Assembly: GCF_914271485.1 (NCBI RefSeq)
Contig: NZ_CAJZAG010000001.1
Location: 186,001 to 250,000 of the forward strand
Source of the DNA: Cupriavidus pampae
GTDB taxonomy: Bacteria > Pseudomonadota > Gammaproteobacteria > Burkholderiales > Burkholderiaceae
Reading direction: 5' to 3'
DNA: 64,000 bases
The notes beneath the pieces were generated by a model. It was not told where the DNA came from. It saw only the letters and a list, made by a program, of their open reading frames with translations, and ran no database searches. Both the position numbers and the translations under genes were made by a program. This document shows positions 56,272 through 64,000 of this stretch, piece after piece (within the stretch, counting starts at the first letter, position 1; every line of letters begins with the position of its first letter).

Positions 56272-57285
56272 ATGGATCGGCTGTCTCCCATGGAGACGTT
56301 TGTTGCGGTGGTGGAGGCAGGTTCGTTCTCCGGTGCCGCACGACGGCTCGAGCTTGGGCAACCCGCGGTATCCAAGATCATCGCGCAACTCGAGCAGCGG
56401 CTCGGTACCCGGTTACTGCTGCGTTCTCCACGCGGCCTGACCCCGACCGATGCCGGCCTGCGCTTCTACGAGCATGCGCGCCGCGCGATCGACTGCGTCG
56501 ATGAAGCCGAACAGGCCGTGCGCGATGCCTCGCAGTCCCTCTCGGGACGCTTGCGGGTGTCCTCGACGGTGACGTTCTCGCGCATTCATCTGCTGCCCGC
56601 CCTCAAGACTTTTCTCGCACGGCACCCGCAACTTGAACTGGACCTCGCGCTCGAAGATCGCGTGATCGATCTGATGGCAACGGGGACCGATGTCGCGCTG
56701 CGCATGGGCAAGCTCGATGACTCGGACATGATCGCGCGCAAGATCGCGGAAAGTCCGCGTTATGCGCTGGCCACGCCAGCCTATCTGGAAGCCGCCGGCA
56801 TACCGATGGTGCCGGGCGACTTGCAGCAGCATGAAGCGATCATCTATTCGACAGGTGGGAGCGGCGGAGACACATGGGTTTTCCGGCGCGATCCTTCCGT
56901 CAGTCGCGACAGCAGCGTCACCGTGACGCTCGGCGGTCGTGTGCGCGTGAGTGCGGCCGAAGGGTTGCGCACTGCCGTGCTCGCGGACATGGGGATTGCC
57001 GTGGCCTCCGAGTGGATGTTCACGGCGGAACTGGCCTCTGGGCAGGTGCGTCGTGTGCTGACCGACTGGCAGCTGCCCGCGATCGACCTGTGGGCCGTGT
57101 TTCCCGCGGGCAGGATGGTCACGTCGAAGGCGCGCGCGTTTGTCGCGTTTGTGGAGGAAACGCTGGCGGCGCAGTCGCCCCGCCAGTTTCCAGACGCTGA
57201 ACCGAACGCCGGTGCCAGCGCCAATTCGGACGTCAATTATCCGAGCACCGGAAAAAGCGCGGACGGATCCGGGCGGTGCGTGTAG
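56272..57285 (+). CDS. LysR-type transcriptional regulator
   Basis: 337 aa; N-terminal winged HTH (ETFVAVVEAGSFSGAARRLEL, AVSKIIAQLEQRLGTRLLLR) and a LysR substrate-binding domain from about 90 to 290 of the DhcR/PgrR branch. Its C-terminal 30 residues are low-complexity and the last 49 bp overlap, antisense, the 3' end of the peroxiredoxin-like gene. The target is unknown; the convergent redox gene is one candidate. Confidence 0.9.
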   Translation: MDRLSPMETFVAVVEAGSFSGAARRLELGQPAVSKIIAQLEQRLGTRLLLRSPRGLTPTDAGLRFYEHARRAIDCVDEAEQAVRDASQSLSGRLRVSSTVTFSRIHLLPALKTFLARHPQLELDLALEDRVIDLMATGTDVALRMGKLDDSDMIARKIAESPRYALATPAYLEAAGIPMVPGDLQQHEAIIYSTGGSGGDTWVFRRDPSVSRDSSVTVTLGGRVRVSAAEGLRTAVLADMGIAVASEWMFTAELASGQVRRVLTDWQLPAIDLWAVFPAGRMVTSKARAFVAFVEETLAAQSPRQFPDAEPNAGASANSDVNYPSTGKSADGSGRCV

Positions 57286-57890
57286 TCGGGGTTGACCTCG
57301 GCATAGCGCACGATTCCGTCGGTGCCGATGACATAGCGCGCGGGGATCGGCAGCGTCCAGCTCGGGTCGCCATTGAACGCCGGCAGATCACTGCCGAGCG
57401 CCTTGTAAAGATCCACCAGGTAGTCGGGCATGGCAAAGCGCAGGCCGTAGGTTGCGGCGACATCGTTGTGGGTGTCGGCCAGCACGGGGAAGTTCAGCGA
57501 ATTGACGCGCACGGCCTTGCGGCTATTGACGGGAAGCTGCGGCGAGATGGCGACGAGCTTCGCGCCACGCGCTTCGATCTCCGGCAATGCCTCGTTGAGC
57601 GCCTGCAACTCGAGGTTGCAATACGGGCACCACACGCCGCGATAGAACGTGACCACCAACGGTCCCTGCCGCAGCAATTCTTCCGACGACACATCGTTGC
57701 CGTTCTGGTCCTGCAACGTAAAGGACGGCGCGCGGTCACCGACGCGGATGGCCCGCTCGGCCTGACCCGAGGCGACGAGTTCGGCCGTGGCGCGGTCCAT
57801 GATCGGATGAATTTCCGCGGGGGCGTTGTAGGGAGGCTTGCCAGCGCGGAAGTCGGCTTTGAAGGCGTCGAGTTTGTCTTGCAGTGACAT
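57237..57890 (-). CDS. Peroxiredoxin-like (AhpC/TSA) protein with CxxC
   Basis: 217 aa thioredoxin-fold protein. The motif FYRGVWCPYCN (C88, C91) is the peroxiredoxin-like family active site, a CPYC rather than the Cys-Pro-x-x-Thr/Cys of classical AhpC. A helical N-terminal 45 residues precede the fold. Likely a thiol peroxidase or disulfide reductase of the cytoplasm; no signal peptide. Its 3' end overlaps the LysR gene by 49 bp on the other strand. Confidence 0.88.
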   Translation of the reverse strand: MSLQDKLDAFKADFRAGKPPYNAPAEIHPIMDRATAELVASGQAERAIRVGDRAPSFTLQDQNGNDVSSEELLRQGPLVVTFYRGVWCPYCNLELQALNEALPEIEARGAKLVAISPQLPVNSRKAVRVNSLNFPVLADTHNDVAATYGLRFAMPDYLVDLYKALGSDLPAFNGDPSWTLPIPARYVIGTDGIVRYAEVNPDYTHRPDPSALFPVLG

Positions 57891-58052
57891 GGTGAATCTC
57901 CGGTGAAGTCTGAGGCGAGCCGTGTGGCTCGGGTGACTTCATCTTCGGAGATCGGCGGGTCGTGCGGTAGGCGGCACTTTGGAATGGAAGCCATTCCTGC
58001 AAGGCATACGGCCCAATACGGTCCAATATGGTCCCCAGCTGGGACGCCGGGT

Positions 58053-59102
58053 TCAGTTGCTTGCGTAGGGAAACTCGTACTTGCTGCTCATCTGCGTGAG
58101 GACGTCGCGCGTACGCGCGAGCTCGGCATCGAGCCGCCGCGTCAGGAACGCGAACGAGCCCGTGGTGGCGCCGTTGCTGCCAGACGCAGCAGCGATCGCT
58201 CCGGCGGCGATGTGCCCCTCTGCCGGTGCCTCGGTCTCCGGCGCACTGCCACTCTCGAGCGAATCCGCCAGCGCGAGCATCGTGCTGCGAATGCCGTGGT
58301 CGTCCTCGCGCGGATGGTCGGCGTTGGCATCGACCGCCGCCATCAACTCCAGCGCGCTGATGCAGACGCGCGCCGCATGCTGGATCTCTTCGAGCTGTGC
58401 CGTGGGTACGTCGGTCTCCTTGGCGACCGACGGAATCAGGCTGCGCAACTGCACGAGCTGCATGCCGAGTTGCAGCATGTCCTTCTGCAGCGTGGCCGGG
58501 TCGACACCGCCGCGCTGGACGCGCGCGTGCACCGCGGCGCTGGCGCGCAGCAGCGCGGCCAGCTTGACGCGCCATGAGTACGAGGCGTACGCGGGTAGCG
58601 CGAACGAGAACACCAGTGCGACCACGGTGCCGATCAGCACGTCGACGGTTCGCCAGAGCGCGTCGTACACATCCTGGTCGCCGTGACCGGCGGTGATCAC
58701 CACGGTGATCGCGGTCAGCAGCGCGATATAGCCGCCCTTGCCGATCGCGTGATACGCGCAATATCCGCACACCAGTGCCATCAGCACATAGGTCAGCAGT
58801 GGCCAGTGGAGCAGGTAGGACTGCTGCACGATCAATATCAGGCCGATCATGGCGCCTAGCAGCGTGCCGACGCCGCGTTCCGCCGCGCGGCGGCGGATAT
58901 TGCCGTGGTGCTGCAGGCCGCCGATGACGACGAGCACGGTGATGGACGCCCATTCGCCGTGGGGAATATGAATACCGGTGGTCAGCGCGATCGAGACCAG
59001 CAGCGCGAGCGCCACGCGAATCGCGTGAAACAGGCGTGCCTGGCTGTAGCGGCGATTGGGATCGAGCAATACGTTGGTGGTTTTGCGGAAAGCGTCTCGC
59101 AT
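58053..59102 (-). CDS. FUSC-family membrane exporter (aromatic-acid efflux type)
   Basis: 349 aa. Five or six hydrophobic segments in residues 25-190, starting ALRVALALLLS-like (here HAIRVALALLVSIALTTGI), with the family motif PHGEWASITVLVVIGGLQHHGNIRRRAAERGVGTLLGA in pieces. The C-terminal half is a soluble helical domain. The FUSC family includes AaeB and YccS exporters. ATG 59102 was chosen; an open frame of 76 codons upstream is outside family similarity. Monocistronic. Confidence 0.87.
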   Translation of the reverse strand: MRDAFRKTTNVLLDPNRRYSQARLFHAIRVALALLVSIALTTGIHIPHGEWASITVLVVIGGLQHHGNIRRRAAERGVGTLLGAMIGLILIVQQSYLLHWPLLTYVLMALVCGYCAYHAIGKGGYIALLTAITVVITAGHGDQDVYDALWRTVDVLIGTVVALVFSFALPAYASYSWRVKLAALLRASAAVHARVQRGGVDPATLQKDMLQLGMQLVQLRSLIPSVAKETDVPTAQLEEIQHAARVCISALELMAAVDANADHPREDDHGIRSTMLALADSLESGSAPETEAPAEGHIAAGAIAAASGSNGATTGSFAFLTRRLDAELARTRDVLTQMSSKYEFPYASN

Positions 59103-59332
59103 GATCGGCGATGGGTGAAGAAGGGCGGAGAAGGATCGCACGGTAGTAACCGGAAATCCCAGTGTAGAGCATGCTTCATGCCAGCGGCCGATTGAGGAAA
59201 TGCAGAAGGCTTTGGCGGAAGGCACGGTTCCGCTCGCCAGTATGGGGCAGCATGGCTTGTTCGCGTGCGGGTGTGCCACCAGAATGGTCCCATGTCTTTC
59301 CCGCAGCGGGGCGTCGGCCCCGGAACCCACTC

Positions 59333-60343
59333 ATGAATGCCGATCTGATCGACGCCACCCTGGTCGACGCCACTGCCGCCGCATCCCTTGCCCGTCAACG
59401 CGTAGCCGTGATCGGCGCCGGGGGCGTGGGGCTGTCCGTGGCCGCTTGCCTGGCGCTGGGCGCGCGGCATGACGTGGTGCTGTGCGCGCGCGCGCCGATC
59501 GAGGACATCGGGATCGACGCCGCCGAAGGGTCTCGACGCGTGCCGGTGCGTACGCTGACCGATCCCGCGCAGGCCACCGCTGTCGACTGGGTTCTGCTGT
59601 GCACGAAGGCGCAGGACACTGCTTCCGTGGCGCCGTGGCTCGCGCGACTGTGCGCACCGGGCACGCGCGTGGCGGCGTTGCAGAACGGCGTCGGACATGT
59701 GGAGCGGGTGGCACCATTGTTGCCGCTTGCGCCGCGCGCGGCAGCGGCCGCGGTGGTGCCGGCGGTGGTCTATTTCAACGCGGAGCGCCTGGCGCGCGAT
59801 CGCGTGCGCTTTGGCGAGGCGGGCGACCGCCATCTGTCGGTGCCCGACGACGAGGGTGGGCGCGCGTTATCGCGGCTGTTCGAAGGGTCGCGCATGAATG
59901 CGCGTCCGAACGCGGACTTCATCACGCTGCAATGGCGCAAGATGCTGCTCAATGCGGTGGCCAATCCGATTACCGCGCTGACGCGGCAGCGGATGGCTGT
60001 GCTCCACCATAGCGATGTGCGCGCGCTGTGCATGGACGTACTGGACGAGGCGGTGGCGGTGGGGCGGGCATGCGGCGCGCGTTTTGCCGACGACGAGGCC
60101 GCGAACATGCTGGCCACGCTGCTGGCGCTGTCACCGGCGTTCGGCACCTCGATGTATGCGGATTGCATGCATGACCGGCCGCTGGAGGTGAATGCGCTGA
60201 CCGGCGCGATCGTCGAGACCGGCGCGGCGCTGGGCGTGCCGACACCGGTCAACCGTACGCTGCTTGCGTTGCTGCGCGCGATCAGCGATGCCAGCGCGGC
60301 GGCGCGGGAGGCGTCGACGCCGGGGCAGCGCGCCGCGGCATGA
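59333..60343 (+). CDS. panE: Ketopantoate reductase family oxidoreductase
   Basis: 336 aa Rossmann-fold NADPH enzyme like PanE/ApbA, which reduces 2-dehydropantoate for pantothenate synthesis. Cofactor motif GAGGVG near 27-32, LCTKAQDT, LQNGVGHVE, catalytic Lys in RKMLLNAVANPITAL and later the LEVNALTGAI loop. Paralogues with other keto-acid substrates are common, so panE is tentative. Starts ATG 59333, divergent from the FUSC gene and convergent with the Sia operon. Confidence 0.82.
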   Translation: MNADLIDATLVDATAAASLARQRVAVIGAGGVGLSVAACLALGARHDVVLCARAPIEDIGIDAAEGSRRVPVRTLTDPAQATAVDWVLLCTKAQDTASVAPWLARLCAPGTRVAALQNGVGHVERVAPLLPLAPRAAAAAVVPAVVYFNAERLARDRVRFGEAGDRHLSVPDDEGGRALSRLFEGSRMNARPNADFITLQWRKMLLNAVANPITALTRQRMAVLHHSDVRALCMDVLDEAVAVGRACGARFADDEAANMLATLLALSPAFGTSMYADCMHDRPLEVNALTGAIVETGAALGVPTPVNRTLLALLRAISDASAAAREASTPGQRAAA

Positions 60344-60362
60344 GGCGGTAATGCGTCGTTAG

Positions 60363-61127
60363 CTAGTCGCCGCCTGCCATGCCGTCCGCGCACACGACGC
60401 GATTGCGTCCCGCGCGCTTGGCGTCGTACAGCGCTTCGTCCGCGCGCGCATAGGCGTTGACAAAGCTCGTGCCGCGCGCGTTGCAGCTGATGCCGAAGCT
60501 TGCCGTGACCGGCGCCGTCAGCGGTGCGGCAAAGATATGGTCGGCGATGCGCACGCGCATCCGTTCGGCCAGCACGATCGCTGCGTCGCAGTCGGTGTCG
60601 GGCAGCAGCGCGGCGAATTCCTCGCCGCCCACGCGGCCCAGCAGCGCGCCTTCGGGCATCGCGTCGCGCAGGCAGGCGGACAGGCAGGCGGTGACCTCGC
60701 AGATCACGACATCGCCCACAGGATGCCCAAACGTGTCGTTGAGCCGTTTGAAGTGGTCGATATCGAGCACGATCAGCGCCAGCGTGCCCTCTTGCAGCGC
60801 AGCCGTCGCGCGCTCGATCACGGCGCCGCGATTGAGCGCGCCGGTCAGCGTGTCATGCGTGGCGCGATATTCGAGTTCCTGCGCGAGTTCCTGCAACCGC
60901 TGGTTCAGCCGGTTCATTTCGAGCTCTTCCCGGTCACTGCGCCGGATCAGCCGGCGTGTCTCGCGCAGCAGGCGCTCGTAATGGCTGATCAGTTCGCCGA
61001 GCGTCGCGCGATAGGAACCCGCGCCCGCGTCGGCATCGAGGTAGATGCCGCGCGCGCGCGCGAGTGCGCTGTTCTCGGTGTCGAACAGATCGGGTTCTGC
61101 CATGACGGCGTTCGGTAGCGCGTTCAC
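60363..61127 (-). CDS. siaD: SiaD-like diguanylate cyclase
   Basis: 254 aa. Coiled-coil-prone helix at 50-92 (ERLLRETRRLIRRSDREELE) then GGDEF domain with GGEEF at 167-171, the catalytic signature for c-di-GMP synthesis. The RxxD inhibitory I-site is missing five residues before it. Start is GTG 61127 in a GTGA overlap with siaC; ATG 61103 is possible. In Pseudomonas aeruginosa, SiaC binds and activates SiaD; the overlap and order here match that system. Convergent with the panE-like gene. Confidence 0.88.
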   Translation of the reverse strand: MNALPNAVMAEPDLFDTENSALARARGIYLDADAGAGSYRATLGELISHYERLLRETRRLIRRSDREELEMNRLNQRLQELAQELEYRATHDTLTGALNRGAVIERATAALQEGTLALIVLDIDHFKRLNDTFGHPVGDVVICEVTACLSACLRDAMPEGALLGRVGGEEFAALLPDTDCDAAIVLAERMRVRIADHIFAAPLTAPVTASFGISCNARGTSFVNAYARADEALYDAKRAGRNRVVCADGMAGGD

Positions 61128-61513
61128 CCGTTCGTGGTGATGTGGTCGGTAAAGCCGAGCGTGGGGAAGTCCGCGTGCAGTTCCTGGCCGAATTCGAGGA
61201 TGGTGTCGTCGTCCTCGTCATGGAACCAGTTGACGGCCACGCGATTGCCGCGCTGCGCGGCGTCGTCCAACGCATCGAAGATGCTGAACAGAATCTTGGT
61301 GCTCGAGCTGTTGAAGTAGGTGAGCGCGACATTGACGGTGATGTCGACGTCCTCGCACAGGTTCAGGTATTTACGCAGGCGCGTCAGCGCCTCGCCGTAG
61401 AACACCGCGGCGTTCTCGGGGTACGACTCGCCCTTCAGCGACAGCGTGTGCGTCTGGAAGTCGAAGTTGACTTCCGGGGAGGCTGGCGTGGCGGCAATGA
61501 ACAGGTTTTCCAT
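61124..61513 (-). CDS. siaC: SiaC-like regulatory phosphoprotein (DUF1987)
   Basis: 129 aa. Matches SiaC: IAATPASPEVNFDFQTHTLSLKGESYPE broken at the start and VALTYFNSSSTKILFSIF, with T72 at the position of the phosphorylated Thr68 of P. aeruginosa SiaC. In that system SiaB phosphorylates SiaC, SiaA removes the phosphate, and unphosphorylated SiaC activates the cyclase SiaD. Overlaps siaD by 4 bp and follows siaB by 21 bp. Confidence 0.9.
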   Translation of the reverse strand: MENLFIAATPASPEVNFDFQTHTLSLKGESYPENAAVFYGEALTRLRKYLNLCEDVDITVNVALTYFNSSSTKILFSIFDALDDAAQRGNRVAVNWFHDEDDDTILEFGQELHADFPTLGFTDHITTNG

Positions 61514-61534
61514 GGCAGATGCTTCCCGATGGCG

Positions 61535-62113
61535 TCAGATCGTGGCGACGAGCTGGAACATCGTCGAGACCGGGTCCGCGTCGATCGGCTGAAAGTGGTA
61601 TTCGAGCGGTGCGCTGGCGTCGCGGGCCATCGTCAGAAAACCGAGTCCCGCGCCCTTGCTGCCTTCGGGCGTCTCCGCACGGAGCGTCTCGCGATAGGCG
61701 GCCTTGATTTCGTCCAGTGTCATCGTGCGCAACGGCTCCAGTGTCGCACGCAGTTGTTCCACCCGTGCGGTGGCCACCGGGTTCGAGCAGATCAGGCGGT
61801 AGTGATCGTCCACGCGGCTGATGCAGACCGAACCGTGACGCAACTGGCCATCGTCCTGGGTAGGGGGCGTCAGCGCGTCGGACGAATAGTGCACGATATT
61901 CTGCGCCATCTCAACGAACGACGAAAACAGCTTGCGGCGCGTGCCGCCGTCCGCGCCGCTGACTGCCAGCTGGAGACGTACCGCATCGGACATGGCGGCG
62001 ATGATGTTCTGCGAGAAGTATCCGACGTAGTAGAAGATCACGTTGCGTTCCCGGGCCTCGGCGAAGAATGCCCCATATTCGGTATCGATCGAGGTATTGG
62101 TAATGACGGTCAT
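61535..62113 (-). CDS. siaB: SiaB-family protein kinase
   Basis: 192 aa, GHKL-related SiaB/DUF6272 family. N-box-like EMAQNIVHYS (about 68-77) and G-box KGAGLGFL near residue 153 indicate ATP binding; no sensor or membrane domain. It should phosphorylate SiaC. Lies between the phosphatase (23 bp upstream) and siaC, same strand. Confidence 0.88.
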   Translation of the reverse strand: MTVITNTSIDTEYGAFFAEARERNVIFYYVGYFSQNIIAAMSDAVRLQLAVSGADGGTRRKLFSSFVEMAQNIVHYSSDALTPPTQDDGQLRHGSVCISRVDDHYRLICSNPVATARVEQLRATLEPLRTMTLDEIKAAYRETLRAETPEGSKGAGLGFLTMARDASAPLEYHFQPIDADPVSTMFQLVATI

Positions 62114-62136
62114 GGCAGGCTGTCAGGTTGTCCGGG

Positions 62137-63384
62137 CTAGCGGACGCGAAAGCAGAAGTAGGTAAGGTCGTCTCGGCGGCGATTGTCGCCCTGCCACGCC
62201 AGGTGTGCGTCGAGCACGCCCTGGCTCAGCGCCGCGGTGGACAGGTCGCGGCCGGCGCGCAGCGCTTCGCGCACGCGCCGCTTGCCGAACGCGATTTCCT
62301 TTGGTCCGCCGATCTGATCGATCAGGCCATCGGTGGTGACGAAGACCACGGAGCCTTCGCGTGTGTCGACGTGGCGGTTGGGCCAGGCGTAGTCCACGGC
62401 GGTATCGATGTAGCCCACGCCCTTGCGCTCGCCATCGATCACGTGGTCTTCGGCCTCGCCCGGATGCAGCACGAACAGCGCGCAGCGCGCGCCCGCGAAG
62501 GTCAGCCGGCGCGTGGCATTGTCGAACCAGAAGAACGCGGCGTCCATGCCGTCGTTGGACTCGGCGGTCATGGCGTCGCTGCCGTCGGTCTGGCCGAGCA
62601 TCTGCTTGATGCCGCGGTTGACGGTGGCCAGCAGCGCGCCGGGGTCGCGCGGGCCGCGTGGTCCCTGTTGCTCGATGGCCTGCGCGAGCAGCGACGAGGC
62701 GATCAGCGTCATGAATGCGCCCGGCACGCCGTGGCCGGTGCAGTCGGCCAGTGCCGCGAACCAGCCGTCTTCGAACGCCACGAAATGATAGAAGTCTCCG
62801 CCAACGACGTCGCGCGGCTCCCACACCAGCGCGGCGTCGGGCAGCGTATGCGCGAGCGCTTCGCGCGAGGCACGCAGCATGGCACGCTGGATGATGCTCG
62901 CGTAGTCGATGCTGTGCATGATCTGGCGATTGCGCTCGGCCTGAATGTCGGCCACCACGCGCATCAGCTGCAGGCCGTGGCCCACGCCGAGAAAGCGTCC
63001 GTCGCGGGCGATGATGAAGCCGTCCGTGAGGGCCTTTTCGCCGTACTCGACGGTGCGGAAGGTCAGCGCCTCGATGCTCATCGCGGCATCCACGATCAGT
63101 GGCTCCTTGTCCATGAACGCGATGCAGCTCTTGCGGTTGTAGAGCTCGCGGTGATACGGCTTGCTCATCTGCGAGAGGAAGATCGAGCGGTTGATCAGGC
63201 CGATCGGGCGGTCGTGTTCGGTCACCGGCAGCGTGGCCAGTTCACGGTGCTCGGTGAAGACCTCGAGCACATCCTGGTTGGTGTGATCGGTGGTGACGAA
63301 CGGAGTGCCCACGCAGAGATCCTCCGCGCAGGGCTGCCGGAATCGCGGACGGGCAGCGGAGGAAGCGGGCGAGACGCTGGACAT
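62137..63384 (-). CDS. siaA: SiaA-like PP2C phosphatase with N-terminal CBS pair
   Basis: 415 aa. Residues 20-155 form two CBS domains (VGTPFVTTDHTNQDVLEVFTEH, LPVTEHDRPIGLINR; LIVDAAMSIEALTFRT, FIIARDGRFLGVG). Residues 175-415 are a SpoIIE/PP2C-type phosphatase: EPRDVVGGDFYHF, LADCTGHGVPGAFMTLIA, VFVTTDGLIDQIGG and RRDDLTYFCFRV, which supply the metal Asp residues. P. aeruginosa SiaA instead has a membrane and HAMP sensor. Here a cytoplasmic CBS sensor, probably for an adenosine nucleotide, is inferred. First gene of the Sia operon. Confidence 0.88.
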   Translation of the reverse strand: MSSVSPASSAARPRFRQPCAEDLCVGTPFVTTDHTNQDVLEVFTEHRELATLPVTEHDRPIGLINRSIFLSQMSKPYHRELYNRKSCIAFMDKEPLIVDAAMSIEALTFRTVEYGEKALTDGFIIARDGRFLGVGHGLQLMRVVADIQAERNRQIMHSIDYASIIQRAMLRASREALAHTLPDAALVWEPRDVVGGDFYHFVAFEDGWFAALADCTGHGVPGAFMTLIASSLLAQAIEQQGPRGPRDPGALLATVNRGIKQMLGQTDGSDAMTAESNDGMDAAFFWFDNATRRLTFAGARCALFVLHPGEAEDHVIDGERKGVGYIDTAVDYAWPNRHVDTREGSVVFVTTDGLIDQIGGPKEIAFGKRRVREALRAGRDLSTAALSQGVLDAHLAWQGDNRRRDDLTYFCFRVR

Positions 63385-63533
63385 GCCGAGCCAATGGAGC
63401 CATGGGAACGCGGCAGATTGTAGGACTCCAGGATGTCGGATGGATGACGAAATCGGCAGAAAACGGCCGGATTTGGCCCTACTGTGGGGGGATTGCGGGC
63501 GTAAACATGCTTGCGCGAAAGATGCGGGGGAAT

Positions 63534-63572
63534 GCCCTCTCCCCCGGCCCCTCTCCCCGGGGGAGAGGGGAG
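63534..63572. repeat. REP-like palindrome between bcsC and siaA
   Basis: Overlapping CTCTCCCC and GGGGAGAG arms (63548-63570), with an extra CCCTCTCC on the left. Could end the bcs transcript or stabilise its 3' end. Confidence 0.7.
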
Positions 63573-63594
63573 CAAACCGTTGGCATGCGCGGGC

Positions 63595-64000
63595 TTAGAA
63601 CGGCAGGGCGCCTACTGCCGACTGTGGTGGTACCGGCGGGAACGCGATCAGGCCGTTTTGCTTTTGCAGGGCGTATCGCACGTACACGCCGGCGTACCAC
63701 TGGCGGTAGTCGCGCGCGTTGTCGAGGCCCAGCGTGCCGCCGACGAACAGTTGCTGCGCGGCCTGGTATTCGACCGAGCCGACCAGGTTGTACGCGAGGC
63801 CCGTCTTCGACTGGCCCGGATAGACCGCCGAGGTCTGGTTGGTGAGGCCCTGGCTGTTGGCCACCGCCACTGCCGAATTGGCTGCGGCCTGCGCGCCGGG
63901 GTTGGTGGGGAAGTAGTCGGCATCGTCCTCGCGGAACGCCTGAATACCCAGCGCGCCGCGCACGTGATAGGCCATGCGTCCCGAGCGGCCCGAGAGCGCG
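63595..64000 (-). CDS. bcsC: Cellulose biosynthesis protein BcsC, C-terminal part (5' end outside window)
   Basis: Outer-membrane exporter of the cellulose synthase complex. The 134 visible residues are the end of the C-terminal beta-barrel: LSGRSGRMAYHVRGALGIQ, then FREDDADYFPTN, a hydrophobic strand pattern, and ARDYRQWYAGVYVRYAL near the stop. The periplasmic TPR part and the other bcs genes lie beyond the window edge. It is upstream of and co-directional with the c-di-GMP Sia genes. Confidence 0.88.
   Translation of the reverse strand, partial: ALSGRSGRMAYHVRGALGIQAFREDDADYFPTNPGAQAAANSAVAVANSQGLTNQTSAVYPGQSKTGLAYNLVGSVEYQAAQQLFVGGTLGLDNARDYRQWYAGVYVRYALQKQNGLIAFPPVPPQSAVGALPF

Overview
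The window is a high-G+C chromosome segment from a beta-proteobacterium of the Burkholderiaceae; gene order and protein sequences fit Cupriavidus/Ralstonia best (inference, no database search was possible). Most of it is core genome in dense operons, with a looser, more accessory stretch from about 49.3 kb onward.

Region by region: (1) 1-7.2 kb: the N-terminal 573 codons of rne (minus strand) diverge across an 844-bp gap from rluC, a HAD phosphatase, a Rieske protein and an S49 peptidase; a tetrapyrrole-methylase-fold methyltransferase and a Maf pyrophosphatase lie on the minus strand. (2) 7.3-14.4 kb: yceD-rpmF-plsX-fabH-fabD-fabG-acpP-fabF, the classic ribosomal-protein/fatty-acid cluster, with a textbook sigma-70 promoter before yceD. 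(3) 14.6-18.6 kb: envelope stress module rpoE-rseA-rseB-mucD. (4) 19-27 kb: lepA-lepB-DUF4845-rnc-era-recO-pdxJ-acpS-nagZ, with several ATGA/GTGA overlaps, ending in a bidirectional terminator shared with efp. (5) 27.1-32 kb: efp with its modifying enzyme earP, then uvrC and pgsA. (6) 32.1-36.5 kb: tRNA-Gly x2, tRNA-Cys, a LysR/YeiH-type divergent pair, tRNA-Leu, two small exported proteins and a GlcG/HbpS-like protein. (7) 36.5-39.3 kb: Fur-controlled iron/heme energy-transduction genes (hemP; and a 21-codon membrane microprotein, tonB, exbB, exbD). (8) 39.5-49.3 kb: a double-AAA ATPase, murI, class I fumarase, a UPF0114 protein, acs and a large acetate-type symporter. (9) 49.4-53.2 kb: tRNA-Ser followed by a tiny lipoprotein, a coupled helical-repeat/HEPN gene pair and poxB. 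(10) 53.5-60.3 kb: OFA-family antiporter, a 1-kb region with metal-regulator-like operator repeats but no convincing gene, an HTH-like small protein, a LysR regulator, a CxxC peroxiredoxin-like protein, a FUSC-type exporter and a ketopantoate-reductase family enzyme. (11) 60.4-64 kb: a SiaABCD-like phosphoswitch operon immediately downstream of, and co-directional with, the C-terminal end of bcsC.

The strongest candidates for something under-described are: the SiaABCD-like operon whose phosphatase carries CBS domains instead of the usual membrane sensor and which sits beside a cellulose export gene; the 21-aa membrane microprotein between a Fur box and tonB; the translationally coupled helical-repeat/HEPN pair next to tRNA-Ser; and an orphan array of CusR/CopR-like boxes. 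All functional statements on these are inference from sequence motifs and context.
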